NCBI GenBank assembly: GCA_949283445.1
Contig: CASDTD010000010.1
Span: forward strand, 1 to 5,335
Direction of reading: 5' to 3'
Source: an uncultured Coriobacteriia bacterium
GTDB taxonomy: Bacteria > Actinomycetota > Coriobacteriia > Coriobacteriales > QAMH01
Length of the DNA stretch: 5,335 nucleotides
Shown piece by piece: positions 1-5,335 of this stretch (positions are counted from its first letter, which is position 1; each line of letters begins with the position of its first letter). Under the pieces are notes generated by a model. The model had not been told where the DNA came from, searched no databases, and saw only the letters and a list, made by a program, of their open reading frames with translations. The translations under genes were made by a program, and so were the position numbers.

Positions 1-1
1 C

Positions 2-103
2 GAAGGTGCGCGCATCCGTTTCGACACGATCGGCATCTGCGTGACGGAAAGCAGGCGGGCGTTGCTGCGTCATCACAAAGGGTGCTTCGATGGCCTCTTC
101 TGA
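2..103 (+). CDS. YraN/UPF0102 family protein, C-terminal end (5' partial)
   Basis: Only the last 33 codons are in the window, read from position 2 to a TGA at 101-103. The visible peptide begins EGARIRFDTIGIC and ends RHHKGCFDGLF. The IRFDxIGI strand followed by a short tail with a basic/His cluster and a final F matches the usual end of UPF0102 (YraN) proteins, small restriction-endonuclease-like-fold proteins of unsettled function. Position supports this: in actinobacteria and many other bacteria yraN lies directly before comM/yifB. The stop overlaps the next gene by 14 bp in a different frame, so the two are probably translationally coupled. The catalytic part lies outside the window, so nothing can be said about whether the nuclease fold is intact. 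The family call rests on a short tail plus context. Confidence 0.72.
   Translation, partial: EGARIRFDTIGICVTESRRALLRHHKGCFDGLF
77..82 (+). promoter_or_regulatory. Ribosome binding site for comM
   Basis: AAAGGG lies 7 nt before the ATG at 90, inside the last codons of the upstream yraN-like gene. It supports ATG 90 as the comM start even though that start lies 14 bp inside the upstream gene. Confidence 0.55.
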
Positions 104-1595
104 GACGGTCAGGGCCCAGGTTCTGACGTGTGCACTCCATGGTGTCGAGGCCATTCCGGTCACTGTCGAAATAGAGGTAGGGCCGGGCCTTCCCGGCATG
201 CACATCGTGGGTATGGCAGATGCGTCCGTTCAGGAGGCAAGACAGCGTGTGCGCAGCGCGTGCAAGGCAGCCGGGTTTTCCATGTCCGCGCAAAACCGCA
301 TCGTCGTGAACTTGGCACCGGCGTCGGTGCGCAAGAGCGGTTCGGGTTTCGACTTGCCCATTGCCGTTGCCTATCTGGTGGCGACCCGTCAGATTGATCC
401 CGCGCTCGCGCAGGGCAAGGTCATCGTGGGGGAACTCGCCTTGAGTGGCGCGGTGAACGCCGTTGACGGTTTGTTCGCCTATGCGCTCAGCGCGCAGAAA
501 CGGGGGCTCGCGCTGCTCAGCGGTCAGCCGGAAACGCGTATGCCCGAACTTGCCGGGTTGAAGCACGAATGTCTTGAGACATTGGGGCGTTTGCGCACGG
601 GCGCGTTTTCCGCACCGCATACGCCCAAGCCCGCTCAAGGCGTGGCCGTCTTGGATTTCAAGGACGTGGTCGGTCAGGCGATGGCGGTGCGCGCGTTGAC
701 AATCGCCGCTGCCGGGGGCCATGGCGTTTTGCTCGTGGGGCCTCCGGGGGCTGGCAAGAGCATGCTTGCGCAGCGTCTTCCCTCGATTCTGCCGCCGCTC
801 ACGCAAGATGAGCGCATCGAGGCGGCGCTCATCCATTCGGTGGCAGGGCTCGACTTATCTGGCATCGCCGCCGGGGTACGCCCGTTTCGGAGTCCACATC
901 ACTCCGCGACGACGGCGTCGCTGGTCGGCGGCGGTAAGACGCTTCGCCCCGGTGAAGCCTCGCTTGCGCATCATGGCGTGCTGTTCTTGGACGAGCTGGG
1001 GGAGTTCTCGAGCAATGCTCTGCAAGCGCTGCGCCAGCCCATCGAAGACGGGCGCATCGTCTTGTGCCGCGCCGATGGCAGGGCGGTCTTTCCTGCTCGC
1101 TTCCAGCTTGTCGCAGCGTCGAACCCCTGTCCGTGCGGTTATCTGGGTGACAAGGACCACGAGTGCAAGTGCACCGATGTTCAAATCGCGCGCTATCAAA
1201 GCAAGCTCGGCGGTCCGCTCAAAGACCGTATCGACCTGATATGCGAGGTGACTCGTGTCGACCCGGCACAGGTGCTCGAAAGCGGTGAAGGCGTCTCTTC
1301 GGCGCATCTTGCCGAACAGGTGCTGGCGGCGCGCGAACGTTCCGAACGCCGGGGCGGGTGCGACGAGCCTCATGCTCTGAGCACGCCATATCAGGTCATC
1401 GAGGCATGCGGTCTCGGTTCTGCGCAGCGCAAGCTCGTGGAGGAGGTTGCGCGCATGCATCACCTGTCGGGGCGGGGCGTCATTCGCGTGTTGCGCGTGG
1501 CGCGGACTATCGCCGATTTGGACGAAAGCGACGACGTGCGCGAAGAGCATCTGTACGAGTCGTTTCTGTATCGCGTCGAGAATGCCTTGGAGTGA
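90..1595 (+). CDS. comM: ComM/YifB family AAA+ ATPase (Mg-chelatase-like branch-migration helicase)
   Basis: A complete 501-residue protein, normal for ComM/YifB (about 500). In Vibrio cholerae ComM is a hexameric helicase that promotes branch migration when transforming DNA integrates; the old name Mg-chelatase reflects fold similarity only. Domains in order: N-terminal ChlI/Lon-protease-like domain (about 20-145, with GPGLPGMHIVGMAD), AAA+ core (about 190-395), C-terminal helical Mg_chelatase_C domain (about 400-497, with the VARTIADLD motif). Visible motifs are Walker A GPPGAGKS at 217-224, the FRSPHHSATTASLVGGG segment before Walker B, Walker B LFLDE at 298-302, and NPCPCG at 345-350. With C359 and C361, NPCPCG gives the CxC...CxC cysteine set typical of this family. 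The start at 90 has an AAAGGG ribosome site and places family similarity about 9 residues in, as expected. It overlaps the upstream yraN-like gene by 14 bp and is followed 3 bp later by dprA. All ATPase motifs look intact. Confidence 0.96.
   Translation: MASSETVRAQVLTCALHGVEAIPVTVEIEVGPGLPGMHIVGMADASVQEARQRVRSACKAAGFSMSAQNRIVVNLAPASVRKSGSGFDLPIAVAYLVATRQIDPALAQGKVIVGELALSGAVNAVDGLFAYALSAQKRGLALLSGQPETRMPELAGLKHECLETLGRLRTGAFSAPHTPKPAQGVAVLDFKDVVGQAMAVRALTIAAAGGHGVLLVGPPGAGKSMLAQRLPSILPPLTQDERIEAALIHSVAGLDLSGIAAGVRPFRSPHHSATTASLVGGGKTLRPGEASLAHHGVLFLDELGEFSSNALQALRQPIEDGRIVLCRADGRAVFPARFQLVAASNPCPCGYLGDKDHECKCTDVQIARYQSKLGGPLKDRIDLICEVTRVDPAQVLESGEGVSSAHLAEQVLAARERSERRGGCDEPHALSTPYQVIEACGLGSAQRKLVEEVARMHHLSGRGVIRVLRVARTIADLDESDDVREEHLYESFLYRVENALE
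1589..1592 (+). promoter_or_regulatory. Ribosome binding site for dprA, at the comM stop
   Basis: GGAG in the last comM codons (1589-1592) directly abuts the comM TGA (1593-1595) and sits 6 nt before the dprA ATG at 1599. Ribosomes finishing comM end on top of this site, which favours coupled re-initiation. Confidence 0.5.
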
Positions 1596-1598
1596 ACC

Positions 1599-2516
1599 AT
1601 GAATGACACGTTGAACGGTCCGCGCTTCGAGCTGGCTCTGGAGGATGCCGGCTATCCTTCCATTCTGAGGGATATCCCCGACCCGCCGCAGGTTCTTTAC
1701 GGCATCGGGGACCCTGTCGCGTTGCAGCCGGGAGTTGCCATCATCGGCTCGCGCAAGGCGACTCCTTATGGACTTACCTGTACCGAGCGTTTTGCTGCCC
1801 ATGCGGCGCGCAAGGGGCTTACCGTCATCGCGGGTGGCGCGCGCGGGTGCGATCTTGCCGCCCATAAGACAGCCGTTGACCTGGGTGTGCCGACGGTTAT
1901 CGTGTTCGGGTCGAGCCCCGATATGGTCTATCCGAAGAGCGGGCGGGCGGTGTTCCAGAAGGCCATTGACCAGGGCGGGGCGGTTATTTCCGAACAGCCC
2001 TGGGGCACGCCGCCTCTGCCGGCGTTGTTTCCGCAGCGCAACCGCATCATCGCCGGTCTTTCCATATTGCTGGTCATAGCCGAGGCGGGGTTGCCCAGCG
2101 GGACGTTCTCGACGGCGGACGCGGCGCTGCAACAGGGAAAGGAAGTCGGTGTCATCCCGGGAGCCATCACGTCGCCAAACGCGCGCGGCTCGAACCGCCT
2201 GCTGTGCCAGGGGGCGACGCCCATCGTCGATTACGAGACTTTCGATGACTGTCTGAAACAGGCATTCACCAGGTATCCGGTTGCTTTGCTGCGAGATTGC
2301 GCTGCGCCTGATGAGCGCGCCTTAGAGCAGCTGCTCGAGCGTGACGAGGTGCTGAAGGCATTGAGCGCCGATGCCTACCGTCCCGAGGAACTGTCGGCCT
2401 ATTTCGGGTTCTCGTCTGCAGAACTGGCGCAGCGCCTCTCGCAATATGAAATCCAAGGCCTGGTGGAACGGGGGAGAGACGGGCGTTACCAGCTCAAGGC
2501 ATATATGCGAAAATGA
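1599..2516 (+). CDS. dprA: DNA processing protein DprA (Smf), short form without SAM domain
   Basis: A complete 305-residue DprA. The family binds incoming single-stranded DNA in the cytoplasm, protects it and loads RecA during natural transformation. The extended Rossmann core covers about residues 18-225: GSRKATPYG from G50, AGGARGCD at 78-85, GSSPDMVYP from G104, and the hallmark FPQRNRIIAGLS at 144-155. SGTFSTADAA and a GSNRLL segment follow. Residues about 240-300 form a winged-helix (DML1/DprA_WH) domain with the pattern PEELSAYFGFSSAELAQRLS. Only about 17 residues precede the Rossmann part, so the N-terminal SAM-like helical domain of B. subtilis and S. pneumoniae DprA is absent. The comM stop is in the same frame two codons upstream, so the start cannot be extended. 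The usual SGLARGID loop reads AGGARGCD, and the usual glycine-rich GxGxD loop reads GSSPD. The gene lies 3 bp after comM and 7 bp before trmFO. Family identity is secure; RecA-loading ability is inferred only. Confidence 0.95.
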   Translation: MNDTLNGPRFELALEDAGYPSILRDIPDPPQVLYGIGDPVALQPGVAIIGSRKATPYGLTCTERFAAHAARKGLTVIAGGARGCDLAAHKTAVDLGVPTVIVFGSSPDMVYPKSGRAVFQKAIDQGGAVISEQPWGTPPLPALFPQRNRIIAGLSILLVIAEAGLPSGTFSTADAALQQGKEVGVIPGAITSPNARGSNRLLCQGATPIVDYETFDDCLKQAFTRYPVALLRDCAAPDERALEQLLERDEVLKALSADAYRPEELSAYFGFSSAELAQRLSQYEIQGLVERGRDGRYQLKAYMRK

Positions 2517-2523
2517 CGGCATT

Positions 2524-3951
2524 ATGAAACATGAGAATTTTCCCACAGTCACCGTTGTCGGGGCCGGATTGGCCGGGTGCGAGGCTGCCTTGCAGCTGGC
2601 GGCGCGTGGCGTGCCAGTACGCCTCGTGGAGATGCGCCCCCGGCAGAAGACGCCCGTGCACCGCACCGACGACGTCGCGGAACTCGTCTGCTCGAATTCG
2701 CTCAAGAGCAAGGACGCGTCCACGGCGGCGGGCAGCCTGAAATACGAGCTCGGGGCAATGGGCTCGCAGCTGCTCGCGGCTGCGTGGCAGGCGCAAGTTG
2801 CCGCTGGCGGTGCGCTCGCGGTCGATCGCGGTGTGTTCTCCCATATCGTTCAGCGCCGTCTCGAAGAGTTCGATTGTATCGAGTTTGTCCGCGAGGAATG
2901 CACGGCCGTGCCGGAAGGGCCTGCGGTCATCGCGACGGGTCCCTTGACTTCCGATGCGCTGGCACAGGACTTGCAGCAGTATATCGGGCAGGACAGTCTT
3001 GCGTTTTACGATGCGGCAGCTCCCATAATCGAGGCGGATTCCATCGACCGCAGCGTCGTGTTCGAGCAATCGCGTTATGGCAAAGGCGGTGCCTCCGATT
3101 ATCTCAACGCGCCGTTTACGAAAGAGGAATACGAGGCGTTCGTGCACGAGCTCGTGGGCGCCCGCCGGGTAATAGAGCGCGATTTCGAGCGTCGTGAGCT
3201 GTTCGCTGCCTGCCAGCCCATAGAGGAAGTTGCGCGTACGGGCGTCGACGCCTTGAGCCATGGCGCGTTGAAGCCAGTCGGGCTCACCGATCCGCGTACC
3301 GACAAACGCCCTTGGGCGGTCGTGCAGCTTCGTGCGGAAAACGCGGCGTGCACCGCCTACAATCTCGTTGGCTTCCAGACGAACCTGCGCTTCGGGGAGC
3401 AGGAGCGCGTCTTCAGGATGGTGCCCGGTCTTGAGCACGCGGAGTTTTCCCGCTATGGCGTCATGCACCGCAACACGTTTCTGGACACGCCGCATGTGCT
3501 CACGAGAGGGCTGGCCTTGCCCGGGCGTCCTGAGGTGCATTTCGCGGGGCAGGTAACGGGTACCGAAGGGTATCTGGAAGCGGTCGCCTCGGGGCTCTAC
3601 GTCGCACTGGTAGTCTATGCAGAACTGGCAGGTCTTCCCGCACCCGAGCTGCCCAAGATTTCGTTGTTCGGCTGCCTTGTCGATTACGCGACCAATCCGG
3701 AAACGCAGGACTACCAGCCCATGCACGTCAACTATGGCATTATCGAGCCTCTTGTCCCCAAGATCCGCAACAAACGTGCTCGCAAGGAGGCCCATGCGCG
3801 GCGCGCCCACGAGGCCGTTGACGCGTTCGTCGCCCAGCGCCCTGACCTGTTCGTTGCGGCGCTTGCGGGGCGCGAAGGGTTCCTCGAAACGCCACGCAAG
3901 CTGACGCTCGAATCGCTCGTGTTCCCCGAACAGGAGCCCGATGCCCGATGA
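2524..3951 (+). CDS. trmFO: TrmFO, FAD/folate-dependent tRNA (uracil-54-C5)-methyltransferase
   Basis: A complete 475-residue protein (family about 435-475), formerly called Gid. It uses methylenetetrahydrofolate and reduced FAD to make 5-methyluridine at position 54 of the tRNA T-loop, in the cytoplasm. The N-terminal FAD-binding Rossmann motif is GAGLAGCEAA at 13-22, followed by the acidic strand end VEMRP near residue 36. CSNSL carries C56, matching the B. subtilis TrmFO cysteine C53 that forms a flavin adduct. ACQPIEE carries C230, matching proposed nucleophile C226. Other family blocks are DYLNAPFTKEEYEAF, KPVGLTDPRT, YNLVGFQTNLRFGEQ, RYGVMHRNTF, FAGQVTGTEGYLEA, and a C-terminal QPMHVNYGI. 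ATG 2524 is preferred because it puts 12 residues before the GxGxxG motif, as in homologues; the frame is open further upstream but that part overlaps dprA and has no family similarity. No clear Shine-Dalgarno precedes it. The gene ends in a 4 bp overlap with xerC. It was called Gid before its true activity was shown and is not a cell-division gene. Confidence 0.97.
   Translation: MKHENFPTVTVVGAGLAGCEAALQLAARGVPVRLVEMRPRQKTPVHRTDDVAELVCSNSLKSKDASTAAGSLKYELGAMGSQLLAAAWQAQVAAGGALAVDRGVFSHIVQRRLEEFDCIEFVREECTAVPEGPAVIATGPLTSDALAQDLQQYIGQDSLAFYDAAAPIIEADSIDRSVVFEQSRYGKGGASDYLNAPFTKEEYEAFVHELVGARRVIERDFERRELFAACQPIEEVARTGVDALSHGALKPVGLTDPRTDKRPWAVVQLRAENAACTAYNLVGFQTNLRFGEQERVFRMVPGLEHAEFSRYGVMHRNTFLDTPHVLTRGLALPGRPEVHFAGQVTGTEGYLEAVASGLYVALVVYAELAGLPAPELPKISLFGCLVDYATNPETQDYQPMHVNYGIIEPLVPKIRNKRARKEAHARRAHEAVDAFVAQRPDLFVAALAGREGFLETPRKLTLESLVFPEQEPDAR
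3932..3936 (+). promoter_or_regulatory. Shine-Dalgarno-like AGGAG before xerC
   Basis: AGGAG inside the end of trmFO is the only strong ribosome-site match here. It is 11 nt before the xerC ATG at 3948, longer than ideal, and only 4 nt before an out-of-frame ATG at 3941. The xerC start also overlaps the trmFO stop as ATGA, so termination-coupled re-initiation may matter more than spacing. Confidence 0.4.
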
Positions 3952-4886
3952 CTCCGAAAGACGACACGGCGTACTTCGACGATGAGCGCTTCGATGGCGC
4001 GGCAGTCGAGCACGCGTGCGCGTTTCTGCGGCATCTGCGCGTCGAGCGGGGGCTTTCCGAAAACACCGTGCGTGCATATGCGCTGGATGTGCGTGGATAT
4101 TTCGACTGGGCGGCGCGCTGCGGTGTCGACCCGTTGCGGGTCAGCCACCGTCAGTTCAGGCGCTATCTTGCCGAACTCAATCAGGCGCGGTACGAGTCGA
4201 CCACGATTTCGCGGCATCTTTCGGCGGTGCGGAGCTTCTTTCGGTACCTGAACGAATCGGGTGCGCTGCAGACCAATCCTGCTGCTGCGGCGGCAACACC
4301 CAAGTTACGCAAGGCGCTCCCGCGCAAGACGGCGGAATCCGACGTCGAACGCTTGCTTGCCATCTGCGAACTCGACACGCCGGTCGGTTTGCGCGACCAG
4401 GCGTTTCTAGAGCTGCTGTACGCTTCTGGGGCCCGTATCTCGGAACTCGCGGCTCTCGATGTCACCGATGTGGATGTCGAGTCGATGGAGGTGCGCCTGT
4501 TCGGCAAAGGCGCCAAGGAGCGCATCGTGCCGCTGTATCCGGTTGCCGTGCACGCGGTGTGCCAGTATCTGGAGCAGGGACGCCCGCAGCTTTTGACGAA
4601 AGGGGCGCTTTCAGCTTTGTTCGTCTCCTCGCGCGGTGCGGCCATGTCGGCAGACAGCTTGCGCAAGGTGTTCAAGCGCCGCGCGGCCCAGGCAGGACTC
4701 GATCCGTCGCTGCACCCTCATGACCTGCGTCATGCCTTTGCCACGGAATTGGTCGAGGGCGGTGCCGACCTGCGCTCCGTCCAAGAGATGCTCGGGCACG
4801 CGAGCTTGTCGACGACCCAGATCTACACGCACCTGTCCCTGCAGCACATGAAGGACGTCTACAAGCAGGCGCACCCGCGTTCGTAG
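3948..4886 (+). CDS. xerC: Tyrosine recombinase of the XerC type
   Basis: A complete 312-residue tyrosine site-specific recombinase (XerC/XerD about 295-310). The N-terminal SAM-like core-binding domain spans about residues 19-105 (LSENTVRAYALDVRGYFDW; STTISRHLSAVRSFFRYL). The catalytic domain spans about 125-303 with all six active-site residues: R163 (GARISEL), K187 (GKGAKER), H258 and R261 (HDLRH), H284 (LGHAS) and nucleophile Y293 (TQIYTH). Spacings of 24 between R and K and 9 between H and Y equal those of E. coli XerD. Xer recombinases act at dif near the terminus to resolve chromosome dimers, usually as a XerC-XerD pair with FtsK. The symbol rests on position: after trmFO, in the conserved dprA...xerC neighbourhood, and not on an integrase-like context. 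No att sites or cargo genes flank it. It starts at ATG 3948, overlapping the trmFO stop by 4 bp, and ends in a TAG inside a predicted terminator hairpin. Whether this genome also has XerD cannot be seen. Confidence 0.94.
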   Translation: MTPKDDTAYFDDERFDGAAVEHACAFLRHLRVERGLSENTVRAYALDVRGYFDWAARCGVDPLRVSHRQFRRYLAELNQARYESTTISRHLSAVRSFFRYLNESGALQTNPAAAAATPKLRKALPRKTAESDVERLLAICELDTPVGLRDQAFLELLYASGARISELAALDVTDVDVESMEVRLFGKGAKERIVPLYPVAVHAVCQYLEQGRPQLLTKGALSALFVSSRGAAMSADSLRKVFKRRAAQAGLDPSLHPHDLRHAFATELVEGGADLRSVQEMLGHASLSTTQIYTHLSLQHMKDVYKQAHPRS

Positions 4887-4899
4887 GAGTGCGCCTTTT
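4867..4899 (+). terminator. Probable intrinsic terminator overlapping the end of xerC
   Basis: AGGCGCAC at 4867-4874 is perfectly complementary to GTGCGCCT at 4889-4896, an 8-bp GC-rich stem. Two more pairs are possible inside the loop (C75-C76 with G86-G87, one bulged A). The 14-nt loop contains the xerC TAG, and the 3' arm runs into TTTT at 4896-4899. The layout is that of a Rho-independent terminator for the plus-strand operon, with the 5' arm encoding the last xerC residues. The T-run is short, so efficiency may be modest. On the minus strand the hairpin is followed by GCTTGT only, so it is probably not a strong terminator for the convergent gene. Confidence 0.6.
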
Positions 4900-4926
4900 G
4901 AATTGCGCTGTGAGCTCGGCCGTTCG

Positions 4927-5334
4927 TCACTTGCTTGCCAAGCTGCGCAGCGCGTCGGCGAATTCGGGCGTGACCTCGAAGTCGTAGGTGTTGAAGCTTT
5001 CGGGCGCGGCAGGGATGAATATCTCAACGATGTTGGAGTCTTTATAGGTCGTGAAGGTGACGGCTTCGTAGCTTTTCACGTCCTCGGGGGATTGGCCCAG
5101 CTTGATGGTCTCGTTTTGCGAGAAGCTGATCTGGTATTCGGCGGTCGATGAGTCGGGATGAGACGAGACGAGCTTGGTCAGGTTCGTCTTGGCGAGCACG
5201 TCTGCAAGGCGCGCGTTATCGTCGACGACGGCGAGTTCCTTGCCGGTCTTGGCATCGTAGACGGCGGCGCTGGTCATCTGGGATACCAAAGCGTCGCTGC
5301 CGCCGAACATGTCCGTGAGCGCTTGCGGCGCATT
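4927..5334 (-). CDS. Hypothetical protein, possibly extracytoplasmic (5' partial)
   Basis: A minus-strand reading frame open from the window edge to a stop at 4929-4927, giving 135 visible residues. I do not recognise a family. The segment is Ser/Thr-rich and acidic, has no cysteine, tryptophan or transmembrane stretch, and shows alternating hydrophobic/polar runs suggesting beta strands (AVYDAKTGKELAVV; VTFTTYKDSNIVEIFIP). It ends in a short helix (FADALRSLAS). This resembles the soluble part of small lipoproteins or secreted domains, but no signal peptide or lipobox is visible because the N-terminus lies beyond 5335. The first ATG in frame (5310-5308) has no Shine-Dalgarno upstream and the frame continues past it, so the true start is probably outside the window. 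The gene converges on xerC with 40 bp between stops and is not part of the plus-strand operon. It is probably real because codon structure stays protein-like throughout and no plus-strand gene competes for this stretch. Confidence 0.7.
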   Translation of the reverse strand, partial: NAPQALTDMFGGSDALVSQMTSAAVYDAKTGKELAVVDDNARLADVLAKTNLTKLVSSHPDSSTAEYQISFSQNETIKLGQSPEDVKSYEAVTFTTYKDSNIVEIFIPAAPESFNTYDFEVTPEFADALRSLASK

Positions 5335-5335
5335 G

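Noticed and set aside
90..1595. Magnesium chelatase subunit for chlorophyll or cobalamin synthesis
   Set aside because: The N-terminal ChlI/Lon-like domain, the CxC...CxC cysteines and the dprA neighbour identify ComM/YifB; no pigment or cobalamin genes are present.
855..2132. Long minus-strand open frame (425 codons) opposite comM and dprA
   Set aside because: Arg- and Gln-rich low-order translation crossing a gene boundary of two clear families on the other strand; an artefact of GC-rich codon use.
2371..2523. N-terminal extension of trmFO into dprA (51 extra residues)
   Set aside because: The extension is the out-of-frame translation of the dprA winged-helix region, and homologues begin close to the GxGxxG motif, as ATG 2524 does.
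2494..4077. Long minus-strand open frame (527 codons) opposite trmFO and the start of xerC
   Set aside because: It lies entirely opposite well-identified genes, is Arg/His-rich with no domain-like pattern, and is the usual antisense shadow of GC-rich coding sequence.
3948..4886. Phage or integron integrase in place of a housekeeping Xer
   Set aside because: The length, catalytic spacing and trmFO-xerC neighbourhood match a chromosomal Xer; no attachment repeats, cargo genes or cassette structure flank it.
4887..4926. dif-like site or promoter in the gap between xerC and the convergent gene
   Set aside because: The 40-bp gap has no 28-bp two-arm dif pattern and no convincing -35/-10 pair; it is explained by the terminator and spacer.
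4903..5151. Plus-strand 82-codon frame after xerC
   Set aside because: It has no ribosome site and is antisense to the minus-strand gene, whose translation looks far more protein-like and stays open to the window edge.

Overview
The window is GC-rich (roughly 60 percent by eye) and almost fully coding. It holds one tightly packed plus-strand gene run followed by the 3' part of a convergent minus-strand gene. The order is: tail of a YraN/UPF0102 protein (2-103), comM/yifB (90-1595), dprA (1599-2516), trmFO (2524-3951), xerC (3948-4886), a probable intrinsic terminator overlapping the xerC stop (4867-4899), and an unrecognised, probably extracytoplasmic protein on the minus strand (4927 to the window edge).

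Organism (inference): the order yraN-comM-dprA-xerC is the one known from Actinomycetota such as Mycobacterium. A folate-dependent trmFO next to xerC is typical of Bacillota and related lineages, where the usual order is dprA-topA-trmFO-xerC. High GC, actinobacterial order and TrmFO together fit a Coriobacteriia-type genome (Eggerthella, Slackia, Olsenella and relatives) best. A high-GC Bacillota cannot be excluded from sequence alone. No mobile element, CRISPR array, tRNA or rRNA was seen, and codon usage looks uniform across the plus-strand genes.

How the genes fit together: ComM (AAA+ branch-migration helicase) and DprA (ssDNA-binding RecA loader) both handle incoming single-stranded DNA during natural transformation. 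YraN is a nuclease-fold protein of unclear role often found with them. XerC is a tyrosine recombinase of the chromosome-dimer-resolution type. TrmFO makes m5U54 in the tRNA T-loop and is a functional outsider in a DNA-processing operon. Gene junctions are very tight: 14 bp overlap, 3 bp gap, 7 bp gap, 4 bp overlap. This implies one polycistronic message with translational coupling, ending at the hairpin after xerC.

Nothing here amounts to a new defence or mobile system. The points worth a second look are the minimal DprA (no N-terminal SAM domain, altered Rossmann loops), the mixed synteny with topA absent, the in-frame comM/dprA junction, the xerC start region, the terminator embedded in xerC, and the unknown convergent protein.
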